Shown here: positions 24,520-36,477 of the stretch, in pieces | Layout of the letters: each line of letters begins with the position of its first letter | Numbering within the stretch: the first letter of the stretch is position 1 | Program-made: the position numbers and the translations under genes | Source: Candidatus Hydrogenedentota bacterium | GTDB taxonomy: Bacteria > UBA8481 > J006 | DNA: 36,722 nt | Assembly: GCA_003697085.1 (NCBI GenBank) | Contig: RFFU01000086.1 | Coordinates: forward strand, 1-36,722 | Direction: 5' to 3' | Notes under the pieces: generated by a model | Seen by the model: the letters and a program-made list of their open reading frames with translations, nothing else | Told to the model about the DNA's origin: nothing | Database searches by the model: none

Positions 24520-25618
24520 AGCCGACCTGTCATCTCCATCACCGGCGGCTCGGAGGAGGAAATTCGACGAAACAGGCTTCGATACCGCTCCCAGGTCTTT
24601 TCAAAGGAAAAGTTTCGTGCGCGCTCGACGGCGGCGGCGCTCATACGTTCGTAACAAGCCGAGTCGAAAAGCGCATCGAGACGCGCCGCCCATTCTTCCG
24701 GTTTTCCCGGCTCGACGAGAAAACCCTCGACTCCATCCTCGACCATCTCCGGAATCCCGCCCACTCGTGTCGCCACGACGGGACATCCGAAGGCCATCGC
24801 CTCCTGAAGCGAAAGGGGATACACCTCGGCATCGCTTCCCAGAAACGCCACGTCCATCTCCTCATAGATTTCCGGCATCTTTTCACGAGGAACCGAGTCA
24901 CGAAACTGGAAGCGGTTGGGGGCAAGTTTCTCTCGACAGGCCCGGCGGAATTCCTCCTTGAGCGGACCATCTCCTCGGAACAGAACACGCCAGCCATCCG
25001 GTCGGTGCCGTTCAAGATGAATCAACGCCTGCAGAATGGCCTTGTGATTCTTGACCGGAAGGAACTGCGCCACCACCCCGATCACAAGCGGATTTCGAAA
25101 GGAACGGCCCTTTGATCGAATCGGAAGATCGATCCCGGGCGGAATCACGGCGGTGGCGGGAGCCGCCCCCGAAATCTCCCTTCGCAAAACGTCCGCATCG
25201 AAAACAAGTCCATCCGTCATCGACTGGGTGCCTTCCAGTGTCACGGCCAGGTCCTCGCGCCTCGTCACCGCGTGAATCGTCCGGATGAGCCGAACCGTAT
25301 CTCCCGCGGCCGCGCGGGCGAAAGCCGACAGCCAATGTGTTGCATCGGTATTGGCCTGTAGGATTTCAATTCCTTCCGCGGTGATCATCTCCAGAAGAGC
25401 CTTAAGATCGTTCCCGAGAGGGGCATGATCGCTCCACTCCTTGATGTGACATTTCCGCGCCATCGAACGGTAATCGGTCAAGAAGGTCTCCCCGCGCAGT
25501 TCACCGGCCGTACGCAAGAAAACAAAGTGCTCGTCCGACTCATTCTGGAACCGCAGGCAATTCCGCACGAAGACCTCGATCCCGCCGCAACCGGCGTCGT
25601 CGAGGAGATGAAGGATCT

Positions 25619-25622
<4 letters not shown>
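24516..25622 (-). CDS. Glycosyltransferase family 4 protein
   Basis: The protein has 368 residues from GTG 25622, which overlaps the upstream stop as GTGA and has GGGAAG before it. The frame is open much farther upstream but overlaps the GT2 fusion gene there, so that part is discounted. VKILHLLDDAGCGGIEVFV is the typical GT4 N terminus for acceptor binding. LVIGVVAQFLPVKNHKAIL opens the donor domain, and EVYPLSLQEAMAFGCPVVAT contains the E-x7-E nucleotide-sugar motif. It should transfer a sugar with retention of configuration onto a lipid-linked or protein-linked glycan at the inner membrane. It lies between the GT2/Maf-like fusion and the ceramidase-like gene. Confidence 0.9.
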
Positions 25623-29103
<3,481 letters not shown>

Positions 29104-29118
29104 CGATCGTTTCCCAGC

Positions 29119-31290
29119 GTGAATTCCTCTGAATCGAATTCCGTCGTCACCTTTCTTGTCCCCGTTCACAACCGACCACGCCTCCTCCGCCAAGCACTCG
29201 ATTCCCTTCTGGCTCAGACCGATCCTCGTTGGACGGCACTGATCATCGATGACGCCTCGACGGATGAAACCCCCGAGGTCGCCCGTTCCTACACGGAACG
29301 CGACGTTCGGTTTCGGGTGCTTCGCTTGGAAGAGAAGGCCCCCAATATCGCAGCGGTTCAGAACGCTGCGCGCGGACACGTAACAACTCCCTTCATCGCG
29401 ATACAGGACTCCGACGATCTTTCTCTCCCCCAAAGGCTTGAACGCCAGTTGGCCTTTCTCGAGGCCCGCCCCGACGTCGCCGCTTGCGGAACATGGACGA
29501 TCGATATCACGATCGATGGAACCCCCCGCGGCGGCCTCGAACCCCCCGTGGATCCCGAGGAAATCGGTTATCTGGCACGTTGCGAGGATCCCGTTGCAAA
29601 TCCTACGGCGTTTCTTCGACGCCAAGCCCTCGAAGAAATCGGTTGGTTTGATGACTCCTATGCTCTCTCGTTCGACGCAAAACTCTGGAGCGATCTTCTC
29701 CGATACGGATTTTCGATCGCCAATATTCCGGAACGGTTGGTGAAGCGGCGCGTCCATCCTGCGATGAACTCGATCCTCAATGACATCAAGCCCTTTTGGG
29801 CACGCAAGGCCTACGCGTCGCTCTTTTCCGAACCGCTCACGGGGTTCGCCGCGCGGCGGCGCGAAGAACTCCTTGCCTTCTTCCGAGAGCGTTTTTCACC
29901 ACGTTGCGCCGTTTTCGGAACAGGACGGGCCGCGCGGTATTTTTTCTCTCTAATGAAGTCTCTCGGTGTCGAGATCACTTCCTTCGTGGAACGCGTTCCC
30001 CGTAACCGCTCTTTCCTCGAAACGCCGGTTCTTTCCCTCGAGGAATTTCTTTCGGGCCCTCCCCTCCCTCTCGCCGTCGCCGCCAAACCCGTCTGGTATG
30101 AAATCTGTTCCAGCGTTCCCAAGGAATTCCGCCCGTTTCCTATTCATCGGCTTCTGATTCACGTTCGTCGTTTCGAGAAGGAGCTCGGACTTCGCGATTC
30201 CGACGACGACCTCTTCCGAAAATGGGAGGCACTCCGTGAACTGTGGAACTCCTTTGGAAATGCCCCCCCCATGCTTCAGGAAGCGGATATCTTCGGAGCG
30301 GGACCGACGGGAGAGTTCGTTCTGGAACTCTGTCGTCGAAACGGCGTCACGGTTCATTTTTTCTACGATTCATGCCGCGCAGGACAGGAATTTTATGGCA
30401 TCCCTATCCGGCATCCGCAGGAGATGGAGAAGGACTGCGACAGCAACCGGCCTGTAATTCTGGCTTCCTCCCGCTGTCCCGACGAACGAGTGGAACTGGA
30501 AAATATCGTTCAGAGCGCCGGGCGGGTTCCTGTTCCGTATCAGGAATTCTTTCAGATCATCCGTCCTCTCGTGCCGGCCGCGTTGCGTCTCCTTTCCCCG
30601 AGAGAGGCGGCCTGGATCGGCCGTCACCGTCCCGGAATCGTTTGGGACGAATACGGAACCTATTGGTATGACCACGCCCGGTTTCCGCCCGAGGGCCCGG
30701 AACGAGCGGAATTTCTCCGCCGGGTGAAAGAGTTCGAGAAGTTGATCGCGAAAACGATCGCACGGGAGAAACCGACATCCGTACTGGAAGTCGGTTGCGG
30801 CATGGGCCGCCATCTGCGGAACTTGCGGAAGCATGGGGTGCCATTAACCTTCGGTTGTGATATCTCGCACCGGATGCTGAACCGATCCGGCGAGCGACTC
30901 GTGGCGGAGGCCGCGGCGGCCCGTTTGCCGTTTCGCACCGATGCCGCCGACGTCGTTTTCACCGCGGGGGGAGTCCTCCAATACCTTCCTCCCGATCAGC
31001 GTACAGGGGCGCTTCGCGAACTGATGCGCGTCGCACGCCGCGCGGTCTTCCTGTGGGAAACGAGCCCGCGGGAGGAGTCGCCGCTGGTCACGGCGGCCCA
31101 TCCGGCCGATTGGGAAGAAGAATGTCGTAAAGTGACTCCTGCCGTCCAACGGCTCACCGTCCCGGAAGACCTCAATCCTTCACCGACGGCTCCCGAAAGG
31201 CACTTTTTCCTCCGGATGAGAGCAACCTCAAAACGGAAAGAAAGCAAGGGGGAGTCCGATCAATTAACGTTTTCCCCCTCCAAGGAATAA
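29119..31290 (+). CDS. GT2 / double Rossmann / methyltransferase fusion
   Basis: The 723-residue protein combines four units. Residues 9-215 are a GT2 domain (TFLVPVHNRPRLLRQALDSL, LIIDDASTDETPEV, metal motif QDSDD at 96-100). Residues 262-345 and 388-470 are two short Rossmann-like repeats, starting CAVFGTGRAARYFF and ADIFGAGPTGEFVLE. Residues 540-705 form a class I methyltransferase, with VLEVGCGMGRHLRNL at 555-569. It could transfer a sugar and methylate it, or cap a chain. GTG 29119 lies 15 bp after sqdB with no clear Shine-Dalgarno, so coupling with sqdB is likely. The last 31 bp overlap, tail to tail, the adenylate cyclase gene. The role of the duplicated Rossmann units is unknown. Confidence 0.83.
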   Translation: MNSSESNSVVTFLVPVHNRPRLLRQALDSLLAQTDPRWTALIIDDASTDETPEVARSYTERDVRFRVLRLEEKAPNIAAVQNAARGHVTTPFIAIQDSDDLSLPQRLERQLAFLEARPDVAACGTWTIDITIDGTPRGGLEPPVDPEEIGYLARCEDPVANPTAFLRRQALEEIGWFDDSYALSFDAKLWSDLLRYGFSIANIPERLVKRRVHPAMNSILNDIKPFWARKAYASLFSEPLTGFAARRREELLAFFRERFSPRCAVFGTGRAARYFFSLMKSLGVEITSFVERVPRNRSFLETPVLSLEEFLSGPPLPLAVAAKPVWYEICSSVPKEFRPFPIHRLLIHVRRFEKELGLRDSDDDLFRKWEALRELWNSFGNAPPMLQEADIFGAGPTGEFVLELCRRNGVTVHFFYDSCRAGQEFYGIPIRHPQEMEKDCDSNRPVILASSRCPDERVELENIVQSAGRVPVPYQEFFQIIRPLVPAALRLLSPREAAWIGRHRPGIVWDEYGTYWYDHARFPPEGPERAEFLRRVKEFEKLIAKTIAREKPTSVLEVGCGMGRHLRNLRKHGVPLTFGCDISHRMLNRSGERLVAEAAAARLPFRTDAADVVFTAGGVLQYLPPDQRTGALRELMRVARRAVFLWETSPREESPLVTAAHPADWEEECRKVTPAVQRLTVPEDLNPSPTAPERHFFLRMRATSKRKESKGESDQLTFSPSKE

Positions 31291-33032
31291 ACGGGAACCG
31301 CTTTTTCCTTTCCACGAATCTCAACGTTTCCCTTGAAGCATAAGGAAAATCGTTCTCCGATACGAACGCGGGTGTTTTCAGAAATAAGGATTTCTGTTCC
31401 GAATTTCTTGTTGAGGTTCTCCAAGCGGGAAGCCAAATTCACCTCGTCTCCCACGATCGTGAATTCCATTCGTTCCGCGGACCCCACGCTGCCGGCGACA
31501 ACAAACCCCGAATTGATTCCGATGCGGATGGCGAATTCCGGTTTTCGCTCGCGGCGCCGCCGCGCGTTCATTTCCTTCACCGCTTCTTTCATTTCCAGAG
31601 CCGCACGGCACGCCCGTTCCGCATGATCCGAAGACCACGTCGGCACTCCCCAAACGGCCATGATTCCGTCCCCGATGTACTTATCCAACGTCCCCTTGTT
31701 TCGGAAAATGATTCCAACCATCTCTTCAAAGTACTCATTCAACAGCGAGACGACCTCTTCGGGAGCCAATCTTTCGGACAGGGAGGTAAACCCCTTTATA
31801 TCGGAAAAGAGAATGGTCGTCTCGACGTTCTCACCTTTCTGTATCTTATCCGAATGCCCTTCTTCAATGATACGGTCGGCCACTTCGGGCGAGACGTATT
31901 TTCGGAAGGTCGAACGGATCCTTTCTCGCTCTTGAAGCCCTTCCGCCAGGTGGTTCAAATTATCAACCAGATCTTTCATCTCTCCGTGGTAAGGATTCGC
32001 CAATTGAAGATCGAAGTTTCCTTGAGCAAGTACGTTCATCGCGGTTATGACTTCCTCGACCGGCCGAGACACCCTCCGTGAGATCCGCATCAAAAGGAGG
32101 GACAGTGTTATCGTCAAAACCGTCCCCAGCATAATTAATTGCGCAATGCTCTTTTGAACGGGAGCCAGCGCGTCATATCTATCCTGGAGAATAAAACATC
32201 GCCAACCGTGCCCGGGATAACTGCTGTACCCGTTGCTGATTCTCATATTCGCGAGGTAAACGCTCGAACCCACCGAAACCCGGAACAGCCCCCCCGCTTT
32301 TTCCACCCGAGCCAGGGCTTTCGCCAGGGTGGACATCCGATCAATCGGCATCTTGAAACCGTCCTCGGCGATGATCTCCCCACGAGCGTTGGTTAAAATC
32401 ACCCGGTACCGGGAAGAACGCGTCCCTTTTCCGAAATTCATCTCCCGGATCAGACGTTCGAACTTCGTCCAATCCAGAATCGCCACCAGCGCCCCCACGG
32501 TGTGCATCTCCTCATCAACCATCCGTCTAATCGGGGCTCGCAACACCAAGCCCTTCCGTCCCACCGTTTCGAAGTTCCCGACGTCGCTCATATAAACCTG
32601 TGAGCCGGCCAGCAGTGTGCCGCGCCAAAACTCCTCGGGCGCCTCTTTTCCCAGCATCGCGACATCCTGCGAAGCAACGATACGGTTGTCCAGATTGATG
32701 ACGTACAATCCAGCATAAACCGAATAACTTTCCAGGGCCTCGGTGAGAAACGCGCTGATCCGCCCATCGACATCGTCGATACGGACATCCTCCATAACCG
32801 GGAGTTTTACCCATGTTTTAACATTCTGATATCTTTCGAAGAGACTCCGGTCCAAAACCTCGAGTATCTGCTTCGCCGCCGCCGCCGACCCGTTCTCTAT
32901 ATCTTGTTCCAATCCCCTTTCATTGAACCAGGTGGCGGCGCCCCCCACGACGAGGAATATGAGCACCGCCGACCCACCAGCCAAAAGCGTGACCTGTTCG
33001 CCAAAACGTAATCCGCGAAAAATCCGATTCAT
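31260..33032 (-). CDS. Membrane class III adenylate cyclase with Cache-type sensor
   Basis: The 590-residue protein has a membrane helix at about 14-36, a periplasmic region of some 260 residues with a Cache-like sensor (YAGLYVINLDNRIVASQDV), and a second helix near 305-325. A HAMP domain (RRVSRPVEEVITAMNVLAQG) precedes the cyclase domain. There TTILFSDIKGFTSLSERL and DKYIGDGIMAVWG give the two metal-binding Asp and the adenine-selecting Lys. FTIVGDEVNLASRLE has Thr where class IIIa enzymes have Asp, which points to class IIIb. It should turn ATP into cAMP in response to a periplasmic signal. ATG 33032 lacks a good Shine-Dalgarno. It follows the PstS-like gene by 63 bp, in the same direction as the porin, forming a three-gene unit. 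Confidence 0.9.
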   Translation of the reverse strand: MNRIFRGLRFGEQVTLLAGGSAVLIFLVVGGAATWFNERGLEQDIENGSAAAAKQILEVLDRSLFERYQNVKTWVKLPVMEDVRIDDVDGRISAFLTEALESYSVYAGLYVINLDNRIVASQDVAMLGKEAPEEFWRGTLLAGSQVYMSDVGNFETVGRKGLVLRAPIRRMVDEEMHTVGALVAILDWTKFERLIREMNFGKGTRSSRYRVILTNARGEIIAEDGFKMPIDRMSTLAKALARVEKAGGLFRVSVGSSVYLANMRISNGYSSYPGHGWRCFILQDRYDALAPVQKSIAQLIMLGTVLTITLSLLLMRISRRVSRPVEEVITAMNVLAQGNFDLQLANPYHGEMKDLVDNLNHLAEGLQERERIRSTFRKYVSPEVADRIIEEGHSDKIQKGENVETTILFSDIKGFTSLSERLAPEEVVSLLNEYFEEMVGIIFRNKGTLDKYIGDGIMAVWGVPTWSSDHAERACRAALEMKEAVKEMNARRRRERKPEFAIRIGINSGFVVAGSVGSAERMEFTIVGDEVNLASRLENLNKKFGTEILISENTRVRIGERFSLCFKGNVEIRGKEKAVPVYSLEGENVN

Positions 33033-33095
33033 TAACGTACCATCGCTGCAGCCGGGGCCCTCTCATACTTCGACGGGAAGGCGATCCGAACGCAG

Positions 33096-33668
33096 TTACC
33101 GCGATGTGCGTTCTTCACGACTTTCGGGGAACACCGCCACGACTCGCACCTTCTTCCCGGACACCAACGCACGAGGCACGATACCGATCCCGCCTTTTTC
33201 CACGGCAACGAAAGCCAGAACGGCCCGGTCTGTACGGAGCGTTTTCGGAACCGAGGCGTTTCCGCGGATTCTTTCCTCGAGCCAATACTCCTTGACGCGT
33301 TCGGGCGACATCTCAAGTATCATACGATTAAGGTAGGCACGGGACTTGGACCCAAAGGAAGTTTGGAAAACCCGCACACGCCCGTCCCCCTCCCACTTTC
33401 TCTTTCGCCCCAGGAAGATTCTTTTCAACGTTCGCAGATCAAGACGTTTCACCGGATTTTCCGCATTGACGATAACAGCCCAAGCCGCGGTGTCGTTCTT
33501 GACAACCGCCCCGCCTCCCGCAAAGGCAGGTGGCGGCGTCGCCCATACCCAATAAGCCACCAAAATCGTAACGAGAAAACCACTCTGAATCCAAACGGAC
33601 TCTTGTGTAGAAGGGGCTTGCACCGCCTCCTTCAGGAGGCGGTTTCGAGACCGCGACGAGGCGCTCAT
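33096..33668 (-). CDS. Periplasmic PstS-like (phosphate-binding family) protein
   Basis: The protein has 190 residues from ATG 33668. A hydrophobic segment, SGFLVTILVAYWVWATPPPAF, ends with AFA before GGG and looks like a signal peptide with an unusually long, Ser/Arg-rich N-region. The mature part, AVIVNAENPVKRLDLRTLKR followed by IFLGRKRKWEGDGRVRVF, and FVAVEKGGIGIV near the end match the short single-lobe PstS-like proteins rather than full-length PstS (about 330 residues). It may scavenge or sense phosphate or another anion. The start could also be GTG 33686, directly after the porin stop TAG. Its place between a porin and a Cache-type cyclase suggests that it passes ligand to the sensor. 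Confidence 0.8.
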   Translation of the reverse strand: MSASSRSRNRLLKEAVQAPSTQESVWIQSGFLVTILVAYWVWATPPPAFAGGGAVVKNDTAAWAVIVNAENPVKRLDLRTLKRIFLGRKRKWEGDGRVRVFQTSFGSKSRAYLNRMILEMSPERVKEYWLEERIRGNASVPKTLRTDRAVLAFVAVEKGGIGIVPRALVSGKKVRVVAVFPESREERTSR

Positions 33669-33686
33669 GACGAATCCGCGCAACAC

Positions 33687-34865
33687 CTAGAAGATCAAGG
33701 TAAACGAAGCCGCCCCAATATGATAATCGGGCAGCCCCGTTCGATCCACAATCACATAATCCGCCTTCAACCGGATTCCATCCGATATCTTGATCCTCCC
33801 TCCGAAGGTGTACCGCCATTGGTTCCGGTCCGCGGTGAAGAACGAGGCCGGAAGATAGTCACCGATATGATCCGCGCGTTGAACGAGTTGATACCGGCCC
33901 GGACGATCGAGGTTCTCCAAAGCCTGAACGTACCCGGAAATGCTCCGTCCCCCCGCATCCAAGTCCAAAAGATCCTCCGCCGAGAGTTCCAGCCGTTGCG
34001 GAATACGGACCGTTCCGTACAGAATCCCCAAGTGATTATCGAAGGGGACGGATCCGCCCGAAGCCGCCACGCGATCGTGATACCAACCGGCGCCGAGGAG
34101 TAGATACCGCGTGGTCAACGAAAGACGCCCTCCCACCGCCTTCCCCTCATTCAGGTCCTGCTGAAACGGGTTCGTTCCCTCGCCGTTCGAAACAAACCCG
34201 GCGTAACGAACTTCCCCGAATTCGGGAAAGACAGCACCATAGAGCTGAACACCGGCCTGGGTGTGCGGAAGAATCTTGCTGGAGTACACCAAGGGGGAGA
34301 AGACCGTCGCCTGAAGCGGCGGCCAAAAGTTCTGATGCCAGATACCCATCGGCATCAGGAACTTTCCGACCCGAACGTTCAGAGCATCCGAATGAACCCA
34401 ATCGACATAGGCCTGCTCCAACTTCAATTCCCCCGTCGAAGTTCCTCCCGCGACGATCTCCGTCCCATGCTCGAACTCAAATTCCGAAAAGAAATTGAAG
34501 TCCCGCGTGACCTGTGAACGCGCGATCAGCGCCACATCTTCCATATCGAAGGTCGAGGCCACTCCAGGCTCCGAGGAGTTGCGGTACCCGAAGGTGAAGT
34601 ACCCGGACCATTTGATCTTCCGGAAAGGGTTTTCCGGCAAATCCCCATCGTCGTCTCGGCTTGCTTCGGCTTCCCGATCTGCTTCCAAACGGGCTAAATC
34701 CTCCTCCAGCCGTGCGACCCTCCCTTCGAGTTCCTCGCGCGACAAACTCTTGGATTCGGAAGAAGGCGCTTCCGCCGCCCGAAGTGCCGGGGGGACAAGA
34801 CAGACCGTAAGAAAAATAAATAGAAGAATCTCGACACAAAAAGTTCTCTTCTTGACACTGTCCAT
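33687..34865 (-). CDS. Outer-membrane porin, phosphate-selective-porin-like
   Basis: The protein has 392 residues from ATG 34865. A signal peptide (KKRTFCVEILLFIFLTVCLV, cleavage near RAA-EA) is followed by a short coiled coil, REELEGRVARLEEDLARLEA, as in trimeric OprO/OprP-like porins. Alternating beta strands run to the end, and the chain closes with FTLIF, the terminal Phe signal for BAM-dependent insertion. Transported solutes are unknown; the PstS-like gene behind it suggests an anion. The reading frame extends to 34907 (a TTG), but ATG 34865 gives the better signal peptide. No Shine-Dalgarno precedes this ATG, and a TATAAT lies only 6 nt upstream on the minus strand, so the message might be leaderless. 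Confidence 0.82.
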   Translation of the reverse strand: MDSVKKRTFCVEILLFIFLTVCLVPPALRAAEAPSSESKSLSREELEGRVARLEEDLARLEADREAEASRDDDGDLPENPFRKIKWSGYFTFGYRNSSEPGVASTFDMEDVALIARSQVTRDFNFFSEFEFEHGTEIVAGGTSTGELKLEQAYVDWVHSDALNVRVGKFLMPMGIWHQNFWPPLQATVFSPLVYSSKILPHTQAGVQLYGAVFPEFGEVRYAGFVSNGEGTNPFQQDLNEGKAVGGRLSLTTRYLLLGAGWYHDRVAASGGSVPFDNHLGILYGTVRIPQRLELSAEDLLDLDAGGRSISGYVQALENLDRPGRYQLVQRADHIGDYLPASFFTADRNQWRYTFGGRIKISDGIRLKADYVIVDRTGLPDYHIGAASFTLIF

Positions 34866-34879
34866 AGTACGATTATACG
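34852..34879 (+). promoter_or_regulatory. Sigma-70-type promoter for the GGDEF gene, overlapping the porin start
   Basis: TTGACA (34852-34857, perfect) and TATACG (34874-34879, four of six) are 16 nt apart on the plus strand. Transcription would start near 34886, 58 nt before the GTG of the diguanylate cyclase. The -35 lies inside the porin coding region, and the porin start codon (34863-34865) falls in the spacer. Transcription of the two divergent genes could therefore interfere. Confidence 0.5.
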
Positions 34880-34943
34880 ACGTGAACGCCTTGCGTGAAA
34901 ACCACAAGTTACACCGTGTTCCTAAAGGAGGAGAGGTTCTTCA

Positions 34944-36104
34944 GTGATAAACAAAACCAAAGACCGTGACCGATTTTTTTCAATCTACGGATTATCGAGA
35001 ACTTCTCCTCTTTTTCTCTCCTTCATCATCGCTTCCGGGATTTTGGCGGGCGAATACGCGATTATGATCTTTCTGTCCCACCATTTTTCCCAACGTTCCA
35101 ACACCTATGTCGCTCTGGTTGACTCCTTGATTCTTTCGGGATTCGTAGTCCCGCTCCTCTATTATCTGTATTACCGCCCCACCCGCCGGCTCGTCTCCTC
35201 GCTCCACCAGGCTCTCCAACAATCCCAGTTGGCCAGGGACATCGTCGCCAACACGGCCGAGGGCATAATGATCACGGATACCGTCCCCCATATCATCTAC
35301 GTCAATGATAGTTTCTGCACCATCACGGGATACCCGCGGGAAGAAGTTATCGGGAAAAATCCCCGAATTTTGAAATCCGGCGTCCACGATACCGCCTTCT
35401 ATCGCGATCTTTGGACTGAACTAACGGAACGCGGTGAATGGAGGGGCGAGATCTGGAACCGGAAGAAGAACGGGGAAATCTATCTGGAATCGCTTTCCAT
35501 ATCCGCTATCAAGAAGCCAACGGGCGAAATCACCCATTATGCGGCCATCCTTTCCCAGTCTTTCCGCGACCGTATGACGGGTCTCGCCAACCGCCACTTG
35601 CTCCTCGAAAAACTCCAAACCGCTCTCTCCCTATCTGCACGAACCAAAAGAAGAGTTGGAATCCTCTTTATCGATCTCGACGGGTTCAAAGCCGTGAACG
35701 ACACCTACGGCCACGACGTGGGCGACCGCTTGCTCCAATCCGTCGGAATTTCTCTCAAGGAATCGGTGCGTTCCAGCGATGTTCCCGCCCGTTTCGGCGG
35801 CGATGAGTTCGTCATTCTCTTGCACGAAATCGATTCACCGAACTCCGCACGAAAAGTCGGCGAACAGTGCCTGAAAAAAATCCAAGACATCAGTTCTACT
35901 CGAAACGAGTGGTGCTCGGTAACCGCCAGCATTGGAGTTTATGTCACGACAGGGCGCGAAGACCCCGATGCCATTCTCGCTCTGAACAAGGCCGACAAAA
36001 CAATGTACGAAGCGAAGAAAAAAGGAAAGAATTGCGTCGTTCTGCGAACGGCAATTCTCGATACGGCCGATCAACAGGCTAAATCCACGAAATTCGAAGA
36101 ATAA
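34944..36104 (+). CDS. Membrane PAS-GGDEF diguanylate cyclase
   Basis: The 386-residue protein has two membrane helices at about 22-44 and 54-76. A PAS domain (NTAEGIMITDTVPHIIYVND and the C-terminal strand) covers about 95-205, and a GGDEF domain about 210-370. The active site RFGGDEFVILL is intact. RSSD lies five residues before GGDEF, so the product-inhibition I-site RxxD is present. Other blocks are DRMTGLANR, FIDLDGFKAVNDTYGHDVGD and ADKTMYEAKKKGKN. It should make cyclic di-GMP from two GTP, tuned by the PAS and membrane parts. GTG 34944 follows AAAGGAGGAG and GAGAGG, a strong site. It is divergent from the porin operon, and its 3' end faces the two minus-strand RNA units. Confidence 0.93.
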   Translation: MINKTKDRDRFFSIYGLSRTSPLFLSFIIASGILAGEYAIMIFLSHHFSQRSNTYVALVDSLILSGFVVPLLYYLYYRPTRRLVSSLHQALQQSQLARDIVANTAEGIMITDTVPHIIYVNDSFCTITGYPREEVIGKNPRILKSGVHDTAFYRDLWTELTERGEWRGEIWNRKKNGEIYLESLSISAIKKPTGEITHYAAILSQSFRDRMTGLANRHLLLEKLQTALSLSARTKRRVGILFIDLDGFKAVNDTYGHDVGDRLLQSVGISLKESVRSSDVPARFGGDEFVILLHEIDSPNSARKVGEQCLKKIQDISSTRNEWCSVTASIGVYVTTGREDPDAILALNKADKTMYEAKKKGKNCVVLRTAILDTADQQAKSTKFEE

Positions 36105-36160
36105 CTTCATCCCCGAATACGGAAGCGGACTGCCCTTTACCAAAAAAAAACTTTACCCCC

Positions 36161-36191
36161 AAAAAAAAAAGCGGGAATGGCGAGTTCCCGC
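36161..36191 (-). terminator. Intrinsic terminator A
   Basis: On the minus strand GCGGGAA, loop CTCGCCA and TTCCCGC form a perfect 7-bp stem (36191-36171), followed directly by ten T (36170-36161). It ends RNA A; the plus strand has no U-tract here, so it does not end the GGDEF gene. Confidence 0.8.
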
Positions 36192-36254
36192 ATTTCGTCG
36201 TTGGATAATACCTCTTCCGAGGAAACCCTCGGAGGTGAGAAAATTTCAGGCACT
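36161..36254 (-). ncRNA. Candidate small RNA A (sigma-28-driven)
   Basis: If transcription starts about 6-7 nt after the sigma-28 -10 box, this RNA of about 90 nt begins near 36254. Its 5' hairpin is ACCT-CCGAGG-GTTT-CCTCGG-AAG-AGGT (three-base bulge). The block GGTATTATCCAA follows, then the terminator stem GCGGGAA/TTCCCGC with ten T. There is no start codon with a Shine-Dalgarno and no ORF of note. It is a clear relative of unit B, 220 bp to the right. The target is unknown. Confidence 0.55.
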
Positions 36255-36259
36255 ATCCT

Positions 36260-36286
36260 TCTTCGGCAACGGGGGGAGGAACTTGA
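36260..36286 (-). promoter_or_regulatory. Sigma-28-type promoter A
   Basis: TCAAGTTC (36286-36279), 11 nt, then GCCGAAGA (36267-36260). The FliA consensus is TAAAGTTT-N11-GCCGATAA; it matches six of eight at each box with exact spacing. It shares its layout with promoter B. Confidence 0.5.
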
Positions 36287-36383
36287 GGGAAATTTGTGTA
36301 GAAAAACCTACACTTCTCAAAAAAAACGGTCTCTTGTGGAAAACGTCTCCGCTCCGCTCCCACTACCGCCGCTTCCGAGCCGG

Positions 36384-36417
36384 AAAATATAAAAGGCGGG
36401 AGTGGCGAGCTCCCGCC
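36384..36417 (-). terminator. Intrinsic terminator B
   Basis: On the minus strand GGCGGGAG, loop CTCGCCA and CTCCCGCC form a perfect 8-bp stem (36417-36395), followed by TTTTATATTTT. Compared with terminator A, one stem pair has changed from A-T to G-C in both arms at once, with an identical loop. Confidence 0.75.
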
Positions 36418-36472
36418 TCGCGTATTGAATAATACCTTTCCCGACTTCTCGGAGGGCGAGAAGTTCCGGTAA
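36384..36472 (-). ncRNA. Candidate small RNA B (sigma-28-driven)
   Basis: This RNA of about 88 nt starts near 36472. The 5' hairpin is CCG-GA-ACTTCTCG-CCCTC-CGAGAAGT-CGG, an 8-bp core plus an outer 3-bp stem. GGTATTATTCAA follows, then the terminator stem GGCGGGAG/CTCCCGCC with the same CTCGCCA loop as unit A. GCGAG just before the terminator could pair with CTCGC in the loop, giving an alternative fold. No ORF is visible. The paralogous unit A lies downstream. Confidence 0.6.
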
Positions 36473-36477
36473 TATTC

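Noticed and set aside
36296-36313. GTGTAG/CTACAC hairpin as terminator of the GGDEF gene
   Set aside because: It is 190 bp after the stop and is followed by A-rich rather than T-rich sequence on the plus strand.
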